Source: an uncultured Chloroflexota bacterium (GTDB lineage: Bacteria > Chloroflexota > Dehalococcoidia > CAUJGQ01). Taken from it: a stretch of 30,746 nt of DNA. This document shows positions 9,189-17,073 of this stretch, in pieces. A model generated the notes under the pieces. That model ran no database searches, had not been told where the DNA came from, and saw nothing but the letters and a program-made list of their open reading frames with translations. The translations under genes and the position numbers were made by a program. The stretch lies in contig CALFMN010000171.1 of the NCBI GenBank assembly GCA_937879875.1, forward strand, positions 1-30,746, read 5' to 3'. Within the stretch, counting starts at the first letter, position 1. Every line of letters starts with the position of its first letter.

Positions 9189-10385
9189 TCAGTCTTGGGA
9201 GAGCAACAGACGCGCCGCGTTCCAGAGCCCGTCGTCCCCCTTGAGATGGCGGGCATACCACCACTCGGCGCCCCACAAATAGGCGCGCTCGGCGCCGCTG
9301 CGCCGGGCCAGCGCCGCGTTGTCAAGCAAAAGCCGCGGCGAGATGCTTTGCGCGACGGCCGGATCGAGCTGCAGCAGCGACTGCCGCTCTTCCGGCTCGG
9401 CCTGCAGTTCGGTAATCCAGAGGCGCTTGCCCGCCCGCCGCGCCGCCGCCGCCTGGCCGGGCAGATTGGGCACGAACGGCCCCATCTCATAGGGAAAGAA
9501 GTACCACCAGTCGCGGATCCACGCTTTCTTCGTAAACACGTTCTGGCCGAGCACGTCGCCCAGCGCGAGCGCATCTTTCCAGCGCCGGTCGTACAGCGTC
9601 CAGCTTGAATGCGTGACCACGATCGGCCGGTGCAACGGATCTTGTGCCCGGACGCTGGCGGCTTCCGCGGCCGTCATCTCCTCGGAAACAGTCCAGCCGT
9701 GAATCTTGTCGAAGTTCTTGATGAACGGCTCATTTTCGACCTGCCAGCCGGAGACGCTCGGCTCGCCGGCATAATGCTGCACCGCCGCCGCGACGTAGGC
9801 GAGCGCGGCCTGGCGTACACCCGGCTGCCGATCGAGCACGGCGCCCTCCGGGTAGACGGCGCCCGCTTGCAGCCAGTCCGGCAGGTAGACCTCGGGGTAG
9901 CGCTGCGCCTTGATGCCCACGGTCAGCAGCACGTCCGCACCGCGCAGCGCCGCCTGCCGGATCAGGGCGTCGGTTTCGCTGAAATCGAACCCGCCCGGCG
10001 CGGGCTCGACCTGGTTCCAGTACAACGAAAGCCGCACATGGCGCACGCCGAGATCGTCAAGCAGCGCCGCGAACGCGGTCGCGCAGTCGCCGTCGAGATA
10101 GCGCACCTGCTGGCAACTGAAGCTGGCCCCGAATTGCACCGGCCGTTGCGGCGCCGCATCGTACCAGTAACGGCCCACGAACAGCGCGAGCAACACCAGC
10201 GCGGCGACGACGACCTGCCGCAGGCGGTGCCCGGCGCCATGCGGCAGCAGGCCGAGACGCGTGCCCTCCGCGTCTGCGCCTCCGCGTTGGCGCGCCGCCG
10301 CCGCCGGTGTACGATCGTGGCGGCGCGCGGACAGCGCGGCGACGCGGGCACGGAGGCGAACGATGAGTGACGAAATGCTCGACAT
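9189..10385 (-). CDS. Membrane-anchored clan GH-A glycoside hydrolase-like protein
   Basis: A 398-aa protein with an Arg-rich cytoplasmic N-terminus, one membrane helix (about 57-72, VVVAALVLLALFVG) and an extracytoplasmic TIM-barrel domain. The two clan GH-A catalytic glutamates fit: Glu219 in WQVENEP (acid/base) and Glu326 in LWITE (nucleophile). VRLSLYWNQVEP (117-128) is the usual beta-2 strand motif of cellulase/xylanase/beta-galactosidase-like enzymes. The exact GH family and substrate are not recognisable. The only ATG is at 10385, inside the first codons of the divergent Nudix gene (23-nt overlap). If that is wrong, a non-ATG start further in must be used, and the membrane helix would still be included. 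It converges on hpt, 39 bp apart, with no clear terminator. Confidence 0.75.
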   Translation of the reverse strand: MSSISSLIVRLRARVAALSARRHDRTPAAAARQRGGADAEGTRLGLLPHGAGHRLRQVVVAALVLLALFVGRYWYDAAPQRPVQFGASFSCQQVRYLDGDCATAFAALLDDLGVRHVRLSLYWNQVEPAPGGFDFSETDALIRQAALRGADVLLTVGIKAQRYPEVYLPDWLQAGAVYPEGAVLDRQPGVRQAALAYVAAAVQHYAGEPSVSGWQVENEPFIKNFDKIHGWTVSEEMTAAEAASVRAQDPLHRPIVVTHSSWTLYDRRWKDALALGDVLGQNVFTKKAWIRDWWYFFPYEMGPFVPNLPGQAAAARRAGKRLWITELQAEPEERQSLLQLDPAVAQSISPRLLLDNAALARRSGAERAYLWGAEWWYARHLKGDDGLWNAARLLLSQD

Positions 10386-10875
10386 CGTGGATGAGGATGA
10401 CCGGGTTTTGCGGTCCGCGCCGCGGCGGACCGTACTGGAAGAGTATCACCTGCACCGCGCGGTGATGTTCTTCGTCTTCGATCGCGATGGCAACGTCTTC
10501 GTCAACAAGCGCTCGCAGAGCAAAGAGATCTACCCCGGCTACTGGAGCATCGGCTTCGGCGGGCACGTGCGCGCCGGCGAGAGCTACGATGCAGCCGCCA
10601 TTCGCGAGGTGCAGGAGGAGACCGGGCTGTTGGACCGCCCCGTGCAGATCGGATCGTTCAAGAAGCGCACGGCCGACGAGCGCGAAAACGTCGGCGTCTA
10701 TCGCGTGATCGCCTCGCAGGATCTCGATCTCTTCCCGGAGGAGATCGAGCAGGGCGAATTCGTGACGCTGGCCGATCTCAACGTGTGGCTCGGCCGCTTC
10801 GACTTCCTGCCCGAAACGCCCGACCTGCTCAAGATCCTCGTGGGGTACACCTCACGGCCGTCCGGCGCCGTCTGA
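10363..10875 (+). CDS. Nudix hydrolase, YfcD/isopentenyl-diphosphate isomerase-like
   Basis: A 170-aa Nudix protein. The Nudix box is complete: Gly67, Glu73, then REVQEETGL at 81-89 (Gx5Ex7REUxEExGU). The preceding NKRSQSKEIYPGYWSIGFGG and the N-terminal EMLDIVDEDDRVL are typical of the YfcD branch, which resembles type I isopentenyl-diphosphate isomerase but lacks proven isomerase activity. The substrate is unknown, probably a nucleoside diphosphate derivative. GGAGG lies 6 nt before the ATG at 10363, a strong start. The first 23 nt overlap the start of the divergent glycosidase gene, so the two probably share a compact promoter region that lies within each other's 5' ends. Confidence 0.88.
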   Translation: MSDEMLDIVDEDDRVLRSAPRRTVLEEYHLHRAVMFFVFDRDGNVFVNKRSQSKEIYPGYWSIGFGGHVRAGESYDAAAIREVQEETGLLDRPVQIGSFKKRTADERENVGVYRVIASQDLDLFPEEIEQGEFVTLADLNVWLGRFDFLPETPDLLKILVGYTSRPSGAV

Positions 10876-10970
10876 ATCCTGAGCACGCCGGTCGTGCGGG
10901 TTGGTCGTGCCCGCCGGCGGCAGCGGCCGTTGCCGACGCCGCCCAGCCGCTCGAGACTTGCCGCCGTTGC

Positions 10971-11255
10971 TTAGACCGGCAGTTGCTCGGCGATCGCCAG
11001 CGCACAGATTCGCGTCCAGTTTGTCCAGCGGCCGTACACCGCGCGCAACTCGTCTCCGGTAAAACACTCGCGGCTGGCGAAGGGCACTTCCGGCCAGCTC
11101 AACGAGACCAGCCAGCCGCCGCCCCGCTGCGGCTCGACCCAGGCAGCGACGCTCGGCGCGATCGGGTACACTTCATTCATCAGCCGGGCGCGCAGGAATT
11201 GATGGGCGGCGGGAAAGCGCCGCCAAAGCGCTACACGATCCTCATTCACGGACAT
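10971..11255 (-). CDS. Small hypothetical protein (94 aa)
   Basis: I do not recognise this protein. It is 94 aa, acidic-to-neutral and Trp-rich (seven Trp), with the features of a small globular protein and no signal peptide or membrane helix. AGGA lies 9 nt before the ATG. Codon choice looks like that of neighbouring genes, with G/C at most third positions, and the opposite-strand frame is Arg/Pro-rich as shadows are. It lies alone between the Nudix gene and the XRE regulator, transcribed towards the Nudix gene. Confidence 0.55.
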   Translation of the reverse strand: MSVNEDRVALWRRFPAAHQFLRARLMNEVYPIAPSVAAWVEPQRGGGWLVSLSWPEVPFASRECFTGDELRAVYGRWTNWTRICALAIAEQLPV

Positions 11256-11348
11256 GCAGCGATCCTACCGCATCGCGGGGCAGTCCGCTCGAACCGCGCC
11301 TTGAAGCCTCCGTCCGTTCGGAGCGGCGCGTAGATCAGCTTCAAACTG

Positions 11349-11377
11349 TTGTGTACTTCACACGGCGCCGGTACACT
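11349..11377 (+). promoter_or_regulatory. Candidate sigma-70 promoter for the XRE regulator
   Basis: TTGTGT (11349-11354), a 17-bp spacer, and TACACT (11372-11377). A short dyad, TGTG-TACTT-CACA, covers the -35 and the start of the spacer and could be an operator used for autoregulation. The distance to the chosen start is about 140 nt, which is long. Confidence 0.35.
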
Positions 11378-11525
11378 CGCCAACATCGCGGCTGAACAGT
11401 CCCACGGCAAGATGAGTGCACGGACGCGGTCCGATCCGGCCCAGCGCCGCGTTCATCTATGCAGAATGGCAACACGGTACGGCGCCGGCCAGCCGGTGTT
11501 GCCGCGACGGATGGGAGGTGCCAGC

Positions 11526-12005
11526 GTGCAACAGATGCTCGAATGCGTTCTCGATGAGGGCGCTGCAGCCGACGTAGCCGAGGTGACCGCACGGACGCCG
11601 CGCACAGGCGGCCGCATGACCGATGCCGAACGTCGTCGTCGCCTCGACGTGTGGGCGGAGTTCGTCAACGATGAGCTGGAGGCCCGCGCGATGCGCCCGG
11701 CGCAGCTCGCGGTCTACGCAAACGTCAATGCCAGTACGGTCAGCGTCTGGCGCCACCGCAAGTCCCTGCCCGATCGTGAGGCCGTCGTCGGTGTGGCCCG
11801 CTGCTTCCGCCTTCCGGTCGAGTTCGTGGCCGAGAAGGCGGGCATGCTGCCGCCGGTGCCACAACGCCCGCTGAGCCGCATCGAGTGCGACCCGGAGTGG
11901 CGCGCCCTGCTGGCCGACATCGACCGCCTGCCGCACGAGCAGTTCTGCAGCGTCAAGCTGGCGCTGAAGACGGCGCTGCACGGCCCGCGCCGCCGCGCCG
12001 TCTAA
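11526..12005 (+). CDS. XRE-family HTH transcriptional regulator
   Basis: A 159-aa protein with a Cro/C1-type helix-turn-helix: MRPAQLAVYANVNASTVSVW resembles helices 2-3, followed by RHRKSLPDREAVVGVARCF, where the recognition helix lies at NASTVSVWR. The C-terminal ~45 residues (LSRIECDPEWRALLADIDRL onward) are an uncharacterised helical tail seen with small XRE regulators. The GTG at 11526 is preferred because GGGAGG sits 7 nt upstream. The ATG at 11616 (residue 31, weak AGG upstream) would give a protein that begins just before the HTH and is a real alternative. Targets are unknown; the promoter dyad upstream suggests self-control. Confidence 0.78.
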   Translation: MQQMLECVLDEGAAADVAEVTARTPRTGGRMTDAERRRRLDVWAEFVNDELEARAMRPAQLAVYANVNASTVSVWRHRKSLPDREAVVGVARCFRLPVEFVAEKAGMLPPVPQRPLSRIECDPEWRALLADIDRLPHEQFCSVKLALKTALHGPRRRAV

Positions 12006-12023
12006 GCCATCTCATCCTACGCG

Positions 12024-12815
12024 CTACGCGCCCGCTCTGGCCCTGCTCGGCACGCCGACTTCGTTGAGGAAGCCGAGCAGGGCTTCGTTGAAGGCCGCGG
12101 GCTGATCGATATTCGACGAATGCCCGGCGTTGGCGATCACCAGCTTGCGTGCGCCGGGAATCCTGGCTGCCATGTAGTCGGTGCCGGCCAGATACGGCCG
12201 GTCGTTTTCGCCGACGATGATCAGCACCGGCACCGTGATGTTTGGCAAGCCTTCGATGATGCGCGCGTCAAACTGCTTCAGCATGCCGCGCGCCGCGTTG
12301 GCGAGACCCTGCGGCGTGCGATGCGCGCTGGCCGTTTGCGCGACCTCCGGACTGCGGCCGAGCGCATCGAAGCCGCGCGTCTCGAAGGCGACGGCGCGCT
12401 GCTCGGCCGTTTCGTTCCACTGTTCGCGGGCCGTGGGATTGCGGTAGCCGGGCCCCGTGTCGCAGAGGACCAGCGCCCGGCAACGCTCCGGGTGCGCGTG
12501 CCAGAACGCCAGCGTCATGTAGCCGCCCAGCGAGAGACCGCCGATCACCGCTTGATCGGCGCGTTCGGCGTCCAGAATCGCCAGCATGTCCGCAACCGTG
12601 GCCGCTTCGCTGTAGGCGTCGAGCGCGTCCGGGCTGTCCGTGCGGCCGTGTCCGCGCATATCCCAGGTGATGAAGCGATAGCGACTGGACATCGGTTCGA
12701 GTTGCGGCTGCCACATCTGCGCCGTCGCCGAATAGCCGTGCGTGAAGAGCACGGGGTAGCCCTCGCCCTGTGACTCGTAGTAGATTTGCGCTCCGTCGCG
12801 GTCGATCGTCGGCAT
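12024..12815 (-). CDS. Alpha/beta hydrolase, 3-oxoadipate enol-lactonase-like
   Basis: A 263-aa cytosolic alpha/beta hydrolase. Seen are the oxyanion segment FTHGYSA (24-30), WDMRGHGRTD (51-60), the nucleophile elbow GLSLGGY (Ser95), the acid in IIVGENDRPY and the catalytic His in NAGHSSNIDQP near the C-terminus. The pattern is that of PcaD-like lactonases and haloperoxidase-type hydrolases; the substrate cannot be assigned. GGGAG lies 6 nt before the ATG. The last codons contain a 12-bp inverted repeat. A second, similar hydrolase lies at 22.8-23.5 kb; both end in (F)L-x-EVG, suggesting paralogues. Confidence 0.88.
   Translation of the reverse strand: MPTIDRDGAQIYYESQGEGYPVLFTHGYSATAQMWQPQLEPMSSRYRFITWDMRGHGRTDSPDALDAYSEAATVADMLAILDAERADQAVIGGLSLGGYMTLAFWHAHPERCRALVLCDTGPGYRNPTAREQWNETAEQRAVAFETRGFDALGRSPEVAQTASAHRTPQGLANAARGMLKQFDARIIEGLPNITVPVLIIVGENDRPYLAGTDYMAARIPGARKLVIANAGHSSNIDQPAAFNEALLGFLNEVGVPSRARAGA
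12040..12083. terminator. 12-bp perfect inverted repeat at convergent gene ends
   Basis: GCCCTGCTCGGC (12040-12051) pairs with GCCGAGCAGGGC (12072-12083) over a 20-nt spacer. It lies inside the last codons of the hydrolase gene and just downstream of the convergent XRE gene. It has no U-tract on either strand, so it may protect mRNA ends or act as a Rho-assisted bidirectional terminator rather than as an intrinsic one. Confidence 0.4.
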
Positions 12816-12962
12816 CTTGCTCCCCTTGCACCGGCACTTGCCTGGCCAGCGCTCACGCTAGGCAGCCGGGCGACGGCTGTCAAGCGCCGGAGCGCGCCGT
12901 GTCGTGCCGGCTGCCTGCGCGTGCCGCCGACGCTGCTGTCGCTGGACCCGTGCGCGGACCGT

Positions 12963-12971
12963 TGCTAGGAT
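12963..12971 (+). promoter_or_regulatory. Extended -10 promoter element (TGC-TAGGAT) for def
   Basis: TGCTAGGATGGGG is identical to the element before the Moco gene and sits 39 nt before the deformylase start. CTGGACCC 15-20 bp upstream is at best a poor -35. Confidence 0.45.
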
Positions 12972-13009
12972 GGGGCAGCCAACGCAGCGGCGGCGGAGGT
13001 AGGGCGAGC

Positions 13010-13654
13010 ATGGCGGTTCGACCGATTCGGATCCTGGGCGAGCCCGGCGACGATGTGCTGCGGCTGCCCGGTCAAGAGGTCGAATGCATCGATGGTTCGT
13101 TGCAGCAACTGATCGACGACATGATCGAGACGATGCGGGACGCGCCGGGCGTCGGCCTCGCCGCCCCGCAGGTCGGCATTCCATTGCGCTTGATCGTGAT
13201 CGGGGTGCCAGAGCTGCCCGCCTTCGCCCTGGTCAATCCAGAAGTGGTGCGTAAGAGCGGCCGCCGCTGGCTGGATGAAGGCTGTCTTTCCATCCCCGGC
13301 TACCGCGGCGATCTCTTCCGCTCCGTGAAGGTCACGGTGAAAGGGCTGGACCGCCAGGGACGCCCCGTCCGCATCCGCGCCGCCGACGATCTGCTCGCGC
13401 AGGCGCTCGAACACGAGATCGACCACACCAATGGCCTGCTGTACGTAGATCTGCTCAGCGGTCCCGAGCATTTACACCGCAGTGATCGCGACGACGACGA
13501 GGCCGAGATTGAAGCGCCGGACGAGCGCGCGCCCGAAAGCGCCGCTGCTGGCGTGCCGCGGCGGCGTGGGCGCGCGCCGCTGATCTATGTTGCGCGGAGC
13601 AGAAGGCAGGCGCCGAACGCCGGTGCCCGCACGCGCACGCCGCGGCCGCGGTGA
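13010..13654 (+). CDS. def: Peptide deformylase with charged C-terminal extension
   Basis: A 214-aa enzyme that removes the formyl group from nascent N-terminal methionine. All three metal-site motifs are present: GVGLAAPQ (47-54), EGCLS (90-94, Cys92 ligand) and HEIDH (135-139, two His ligands and the catalytic Glu). The catalytic core ends near residue 155. About 58 further residues follow, first very acidic (SDRDDDEAEIEAPDE), then basic (RRRGR, RSRRQ, RTRTPRPR). Typical enzymes end soon after HExxH, so this tail is unusual and could contact the ribosome. GGAGGT precedes the ATG at 13010. The zinc ribbon gene follows 61 bp later. Confidence 0.94.
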   Translation: MAVRPIRILGEPGDDVLRLPGQEVECIDGSLQQLIDDMIETMRDAPGVGLAAPQVGIPLRLIVIGVPELPAFALVNPEVVRKSGRRWLDEGCLSIPGYRGDLFRSVKVTVKGLDRQGRPVRIRAADDLLAQALEHEIDHTNGLLYVDLLSGPEHLHRSDRDDDEAEIEAPDERAPESAAAGVPRRRGRAPLIYVARSRRQAPNAGARTRTPRPR

Positions 13655-13715
13655 CGCGGACGGCAGCGCTGGACTTGCGGACAGCTTAGGCGCACAGTAC
13701 ACGCAGGAGGCAGCG

Positions 13716-13913
13716 ATGCCCGTGTATCTCTTCCGCTGCACCACCTGCAGCGAGACGTTTGAGCGCTGGCGACCCGAGCGACGCCGGGACGATCCGCTGA
13801 CCTGCGCCCGCGGTCATGACACCGTCGCGCGGCTGCCGGGTCTGGAGCCGCGCGAGGGCGACGGCGGCTCCGGGGCGCTGCGGCGTCCGCCGGAGGCCGG
13901 CCAGACCACCTGA
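13716..13913 (+). CDS. FmdB-type small zinc ribbon protein
   Basis: A 65-aa protein starting PVYLFRCTTC, the usual opening of the FmdB-like putative regulatory zinc ribbon family. The first knuckle is Cys8-x2-Cys11. The second pair is Cys30-x3-His34 (CARGH) instead of the usual CPxC, so zinc binding would be C3H. The tail is Gly/Pro/Glu-rich and probably disordered. GGAGG lies 6 nt before the ATG. It is likely in an operon with def. The function of the family is unclear. Confidence 0.75.
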   Translation: MPVYLFRCTTCSETFERWRPERRRDDPLTCARGHDTVARLPGLEPREGDGGSGALRRPPEAGQTT

Positions 13914-13922
13914 GCCGCGGCG

Positions 13923-15449
13923 CTAACGGGCGTAATCGACGGCGCGCGTCTCTCGCACGACCGTCACGCGAATCTGGCCGGGATACTCGAGTTTCTCCTG
14001 AATCGTGTCGCTCACCGCGCGGGCAAGGTGGGCCGCACCCGCGTCGTCCACCTGCTCCGGCTTCACCAGAATGCGCAGCTCGCGCCCTGCCTGAATGGCG
14101 AAGGCACGCTCGACACCGGCGAAGCTGTGCGCCACGTCCTCCAGCGCCGTCAGGCGGGCCAGATAGCGCTCCAGAGACTCCCGCCGGGCGCCGGGACGGC
14201 CGCCGCTGATGGCATCGGCCACGATCGTGAGCCGTGCCTCGAACGTTTCCGGCTCGATCTCCTCGTGGTGCGCAGCGATGCAATGCACAACCGCCTCCGG
14301 CATGCCCGCTCGACGGCAGATGTCGGCGCCGAGCATCGCGTGCGTGCCTTCGGTGTCGCGGTCGATCGCTTTGCCCAGATCGTGCAGCAGGGCGCTGCGC
14401 CGCAGGATGTAGACATCAGCGCCCAGCTCGTAGGCCAGCATGGCGCCGATGTGTGAGGTCTCGATCGCGTGCTGGAGCTGGTTCTGGCCGTAGCTGGTGC
14501 GATAGCGCAACCGGCCCAGCGTCTTCATGACCTCGCCGGGCAGGTCTTTGCACGCGGCCTCGGCGGCGGCGATCACCCCCGCCCGCTCGATGCTGACAGC
14601 GACTTCTCGCTGCGCGCGTTGGATGATCGCCTCGACTTTGGCCGGGTTCATCGCGCCGTCCCGGATCAGCCAGGTCAGCGCCGTGCGTGCGATCTCCCGC
14701 CGGACGGGATCGAAACCGGCAAGCGAGATCGCCGGCACCGAGCCGGGAATGTCCTCGATCGCCAGCTCGCAACCCGTCGCGGCTTCGAGTGCCCGCAGAG
14801 CGTGGCCATCGCGGGCCAGCAGCTTTTGCCGTGCGTCGGCTGTGGCGGCGTGAAGCGGATCGGCGGCCGGATCGGGAACCTCCGGCGGGTCGAGCCGTTG
14901 AATCGCCGCGGCGATCGCGCCGCGCCCGCGCCGTTCGGCCTCGGCAAGCAGTGTAGCCTCGCGTGCCCGCAGCCGGCGCTCGGCGTCCTCGTGCAGCTCG
15001 GATTCGATGGCGGCCAGCGCCTGGTCCTTCGCCTCAGCCAGCGTGACGCCGGCCTGCCGCTGCAGCGCATCGACCCGTTGAACGCGCAACTCGCCCAGGC
15101 CCGCTTCGATCGCGGCGCGCTCCTCGACGCTTCGACGCAGCGCCGCGTCGCGTTCGTCCAGCACGGCCGCGCGGCCGGCGATGCGTTGCTGACGCTCCTC
15201 CAGGCGCTGGGTTGTCTCCTCCAGGTTCTCGCGATGCGCCTGCTCCTCCGCGAGTCCGCGCTCACGCAGTGCCACTGCCTCCTGCCGCGCCCGTGCGATG
15301 ATCCGCTCGCCCTCGGCTCGCGCGGCTGCCTCCGCCGCCTCAATCGCACGCCGATCGGGAGCGGGTGCGCTGATCGTTGGCCTGGGGAGCGGAGCGGCCC
15401 TGCGAGCGAGGAGTGACCTCAACCATGAAGGGAAGCGGATGCGGTTCAT
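13923..15449 (-). CDS. rny: Ribonuclease Y-like endoribonuclease lacking the N-terminal membrane anchor
   Basis: A 508-aa protein with RNase Y order: a long charged coiled coil (about 34-190), a KH domain (about 200-280), an HD domain (about 327-425) and the conserved C-terminal domain ending VRETRAVDYAR. HD residues are intact: HAIETSH (327-333), LLHDLGKAID (354-363) and AAHHEE (392-397). Two things are odd. The first 20 residues are a short amphipathic Arg-rich helix (FPSWLRSLLARR), not the hydrophobic anchor of B. subtilis RNase Y. The KH GxxG loop (canonically IIGREGRNIR) reads LLARDGHALR, so the first Gly is lost. The start at 15449 is weakly supported by its ribosome site, but upstream frame codons overlap the cupin gene and show no hydrophobic segment. 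Its expected role is bulk mRNA turnover. Confidence 0.85.
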   Translation of the reverse strand: MNRIRFPSWLRSLLARRAAPLPRPTISAPAPDRRAIEAAEAAARAEGERIIARARQEAVALRERGLAEEQAHRENLEETTQRLEERQQRIAGRAAVLDERDAALRRSVEERAAIEAGLGELRVQRVDALQRQAGVTLAEAKDQALAAIESELHEDAERRLRAREATLLAEAERRGRGAIAAAIQRLDPPEVPDPAADPLHAATADARQKLLARDGHALRALEAATGCELAIEDIPGSVPAISLAGFDPVRREIARTALTWLIRDGAMNPAKVEAIIQRAQREVAVSIERAGVIAAAEAACKDLPGEVMKTLGRLRYRTSYGQNQLQHAIETSHIGAMLAYELGADVYILRRSALLHDLGKAIDRDTEGTHAMLGADICRRAGMPEAVVHCIAAHHEEIEPETFEARLTIVADAISGGRPGARRESLERYLARLTALEDVAHSFAGVERAFAIQAGRELRILVKPEQVDDAGAAHLARAVSDTIQEKLEYPGQIRVTVVRETRAVDYAR

Positions 15450-15502
15450 CGTTTGCCCGAATCTTTGCCCATACCGGGCGGCGCGACGTCGTACCTGACG
15501 AC

Positions 15503-16168
15503 TCAGCGCCGCGCGCCGACACCGGCGGCATCGGCGCCGGCAATGCCGCCGACGTTGTCGTAACCGGAGATGAACGTCTCGGCGCGCTTTTCCTCGGGAT
15601 AGAACAACTGGCGGCGGATCTTGCCCAGGTCGTTGCCGAGCAGGTGGATGGAGATCGAGGGGGTGTCGGAGAGCGTGGTGATGATGTGGATATCGTCGAC
15701 CGGCGGCAGCAAGCGCGTGATATCGCCGCGTTCGAGGCGACGGCGCTCGGTCTCTTGCAGCTCGGCATAGTCGGCATTGGCGCCGTCGTCGACGCGGCGG
15801 TACTGCACTTCGAACTGCGTGCCCTGCCAGAGCCCGATCAGCCCCCACGCCAGATGGTTGTGCACCTTCGTGCTTTCGCCCGCGGGCAGAACCATGCTGA
15901 ACAGCACGTACTCCGGGTCTTGTGAGCGCAGCAGCGCGTAGCTGGCGGCTTTCCCCGGAATCGGCACGCGGCACGGCTCGGGCAGCCAGCCGTCTTGCCG
16001 GAGGAAGGCGCCGAACGGCGCTCTCAGGCGATCGATCGTCGTTTCCGGGCTGCTGCCGGAAGCGATGGCGGACTCTACCGCTTCGTGCAGCGCACGCAGC
16101 GCCGTCCGGCCCTCACTGCCGATCACAGCGCCGACGTCGGGCATCGTCGCCGTTTCGAAGTCGCACAT
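15503..16168 (-). CDS. Cysteine dioxygenase-like cupin (type I thiol dioxygenase family)
   Basis: A 221-aa single-domain cupin. The iron site is visible as His103 and His105 in KVHNHLAWG and His175 in SISIHLLG, the 3-His facial triad of thiol dioxygenases (cysteine or 3-mercaptopropionate). This family oxidises a thiol to a sulfinate with O2. The Cys-Tyr crosslink of eukaryotic cysteine dioxygenase is not expected here. The ATG at 16168 has AGGAG 7 nt upstream and is preferred to a GTG six codons earlier that overlaps that site. It lies 53 bp upstream of rny on the same strand, so the two may be co-transcribed, though no functional link is known. Confidence 0.78.
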   Translation of the reverse strand: MCDFETATMPDVGAVIGSEGRTALRALHEAVESAIASGSSPETTIDRLRAPFGAFLRQDGWLPEPCRVPIPGKAASYALLRSQDPEYVLFSMVLPAGESTKVHNHLAWGLIGLWQGTQFEVQYRRVDDGANADYAELQETERRRLERGDITRLLPPVDDIHIITTLSDTPSISIHLLGNDLGKIRRQLFYPEEKRAETFISGYDNVGGIAGADAAGVGARR

Positions 16169-16217
16169 GCGGAACTCCTGCGCCACCAGGCGTGGCTGTG
16201 ACTGGATCGTCGCTCTC

Positions 16218-16248
16218 AGTATAGGTTCGCGCCGTGCGCGGGCGCCAA
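16218..16248 (-). promoter_or_regulatory. Candidate promoter for the cupin gene
   Basis: Reading the minus strand: TTGGCG (16248-16243), a 19-bp spacer, and TATACT (16223-16218), about 50 nt before the start codon. The -10 matches consensus at five of six positions; the spacer is long. Confidence 0.35.
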
Positions 16249-16290
16249 TCGCCGCGCGGCGCGTCCAGCCACGTCGGTCCGCGCGCGGGG

Positions 16291-17073
16291 TCAGCCCGTT
16301 TGCGCTGCGCAGAGCTGCGCGACGAGGCCGGGCAGATCGCTGCTGGCGAGCAGGCCCTGCAGCATACGGTACAGCTCGAACCCGGAAGAAGTGAGCGCGC
16401 CGGCCGCGTCCGGGGGCGGTGCGCCGAGCTGGTCGATCAGGTAACCGGCATACGCGACTTCGTTGCGGCGGGCGGGCAGCTCGGTTGGTACGCAGCCTGC
16501 CGGCCCGGCATCGAGCCGCTGGCCGGCGCTGTCCTGCGCCGCGTGCGTTAGCTCGTGGGCCAGCACATCGCCCAGCAGCCAGCTCGGTGCACCGGCGAAG
16601 CGGGGGTCGATTTCAACCGTGCGTGTCCGAGCGTCATAGCGCGCCGCCGCCTCGGCCCGGCCCTGGCTCGCGGCAAAGACCCGAAAGCGGGCGGTGACGC
16701 CGTGTGCGGCCGCCGTGCGCAGGAGTTGCCGGCCGTCGGGCCAGGTCCAGACCCAGAGCACCGCCTCCGCCAGTTCTGCGTCCGCGGCGAAGCCGGAGCC
16801 CAGGGGCGAAAAGCGCACGCGCGCCCCGGCCGGCGCGGGCGACTGCAACAGCGCCTCTCGCCACCACTCGTCGTGGCGGGCGCAACTCGGATTGCTGGCG
16901 AGGCACGACCACGAACCCGGAGCCGGCCCAGCGGGGTCGAGCGCGACGATTACCGTTTGCGGCGCGCCTTCAGCGGCGTGTACGCGCGACGGTCGTGCGG
17001 CGCCGGTGAGCGAGGCCAGGACGATCAGGATGGCAGCAGGCAGCAAGACACGCCGGAGAACAGCTTTTGGCAC
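16291..17073 (-). CDS. Secreted HExxH (zinc metallopeptidase-like) protein
   Basis: A 260-aa exported protein. Residues 1-33 are a signal peptide (basic PKAVLRR, hydrophobic LLPAAILIVLASLTG, likely AxA cleavage at VHA-AEG). The zinc signature HELTH is at 173-177 with a possible third ligand Glu205 in RRNEVAY, a gluzincin-like spacing of about 28 residues. Cys57, Cys64 and Cys194 could form a disulfide. The family is not recognised. The start is GTG at 17073 with TGGAG 8 nt upstream. It is divergent from the YgjP-type gene, another HExxH protein, 138 bp away. Peptidase activity is inferred only from the motif. Confidence 0.75.
   Translation of the reverse strand: MPKAVLRRVLLPAAILIVLASLTGAARPSRVHAAEGAPQTVIVALDPAGPAPGSWSCLASNPSCARHDEWWREALLQSPAPAGARVRFSPLGSGFAADAELAEAVLWVWTWPDGRQLLRTAAAHGVTARFRVFAASQGRAEAAARYDARTRTVEIDPRFAGAPSWLLGDVLAHELTHAAQDSAGQRLDAGPAGCVPTELPARRNEVAYAGYLIDQLGAPPPDAAGALTSSGFELYRMLQGLLASSDLPGLVAQLCAAQTG

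Noticed and set aside
15450..15974. Upstream extension of the RNase Y frame
   Set aside because: Arg/His-rich, no hydrophobic anchor, and fully overlaps the cupin gene, which has iron-site motifs.
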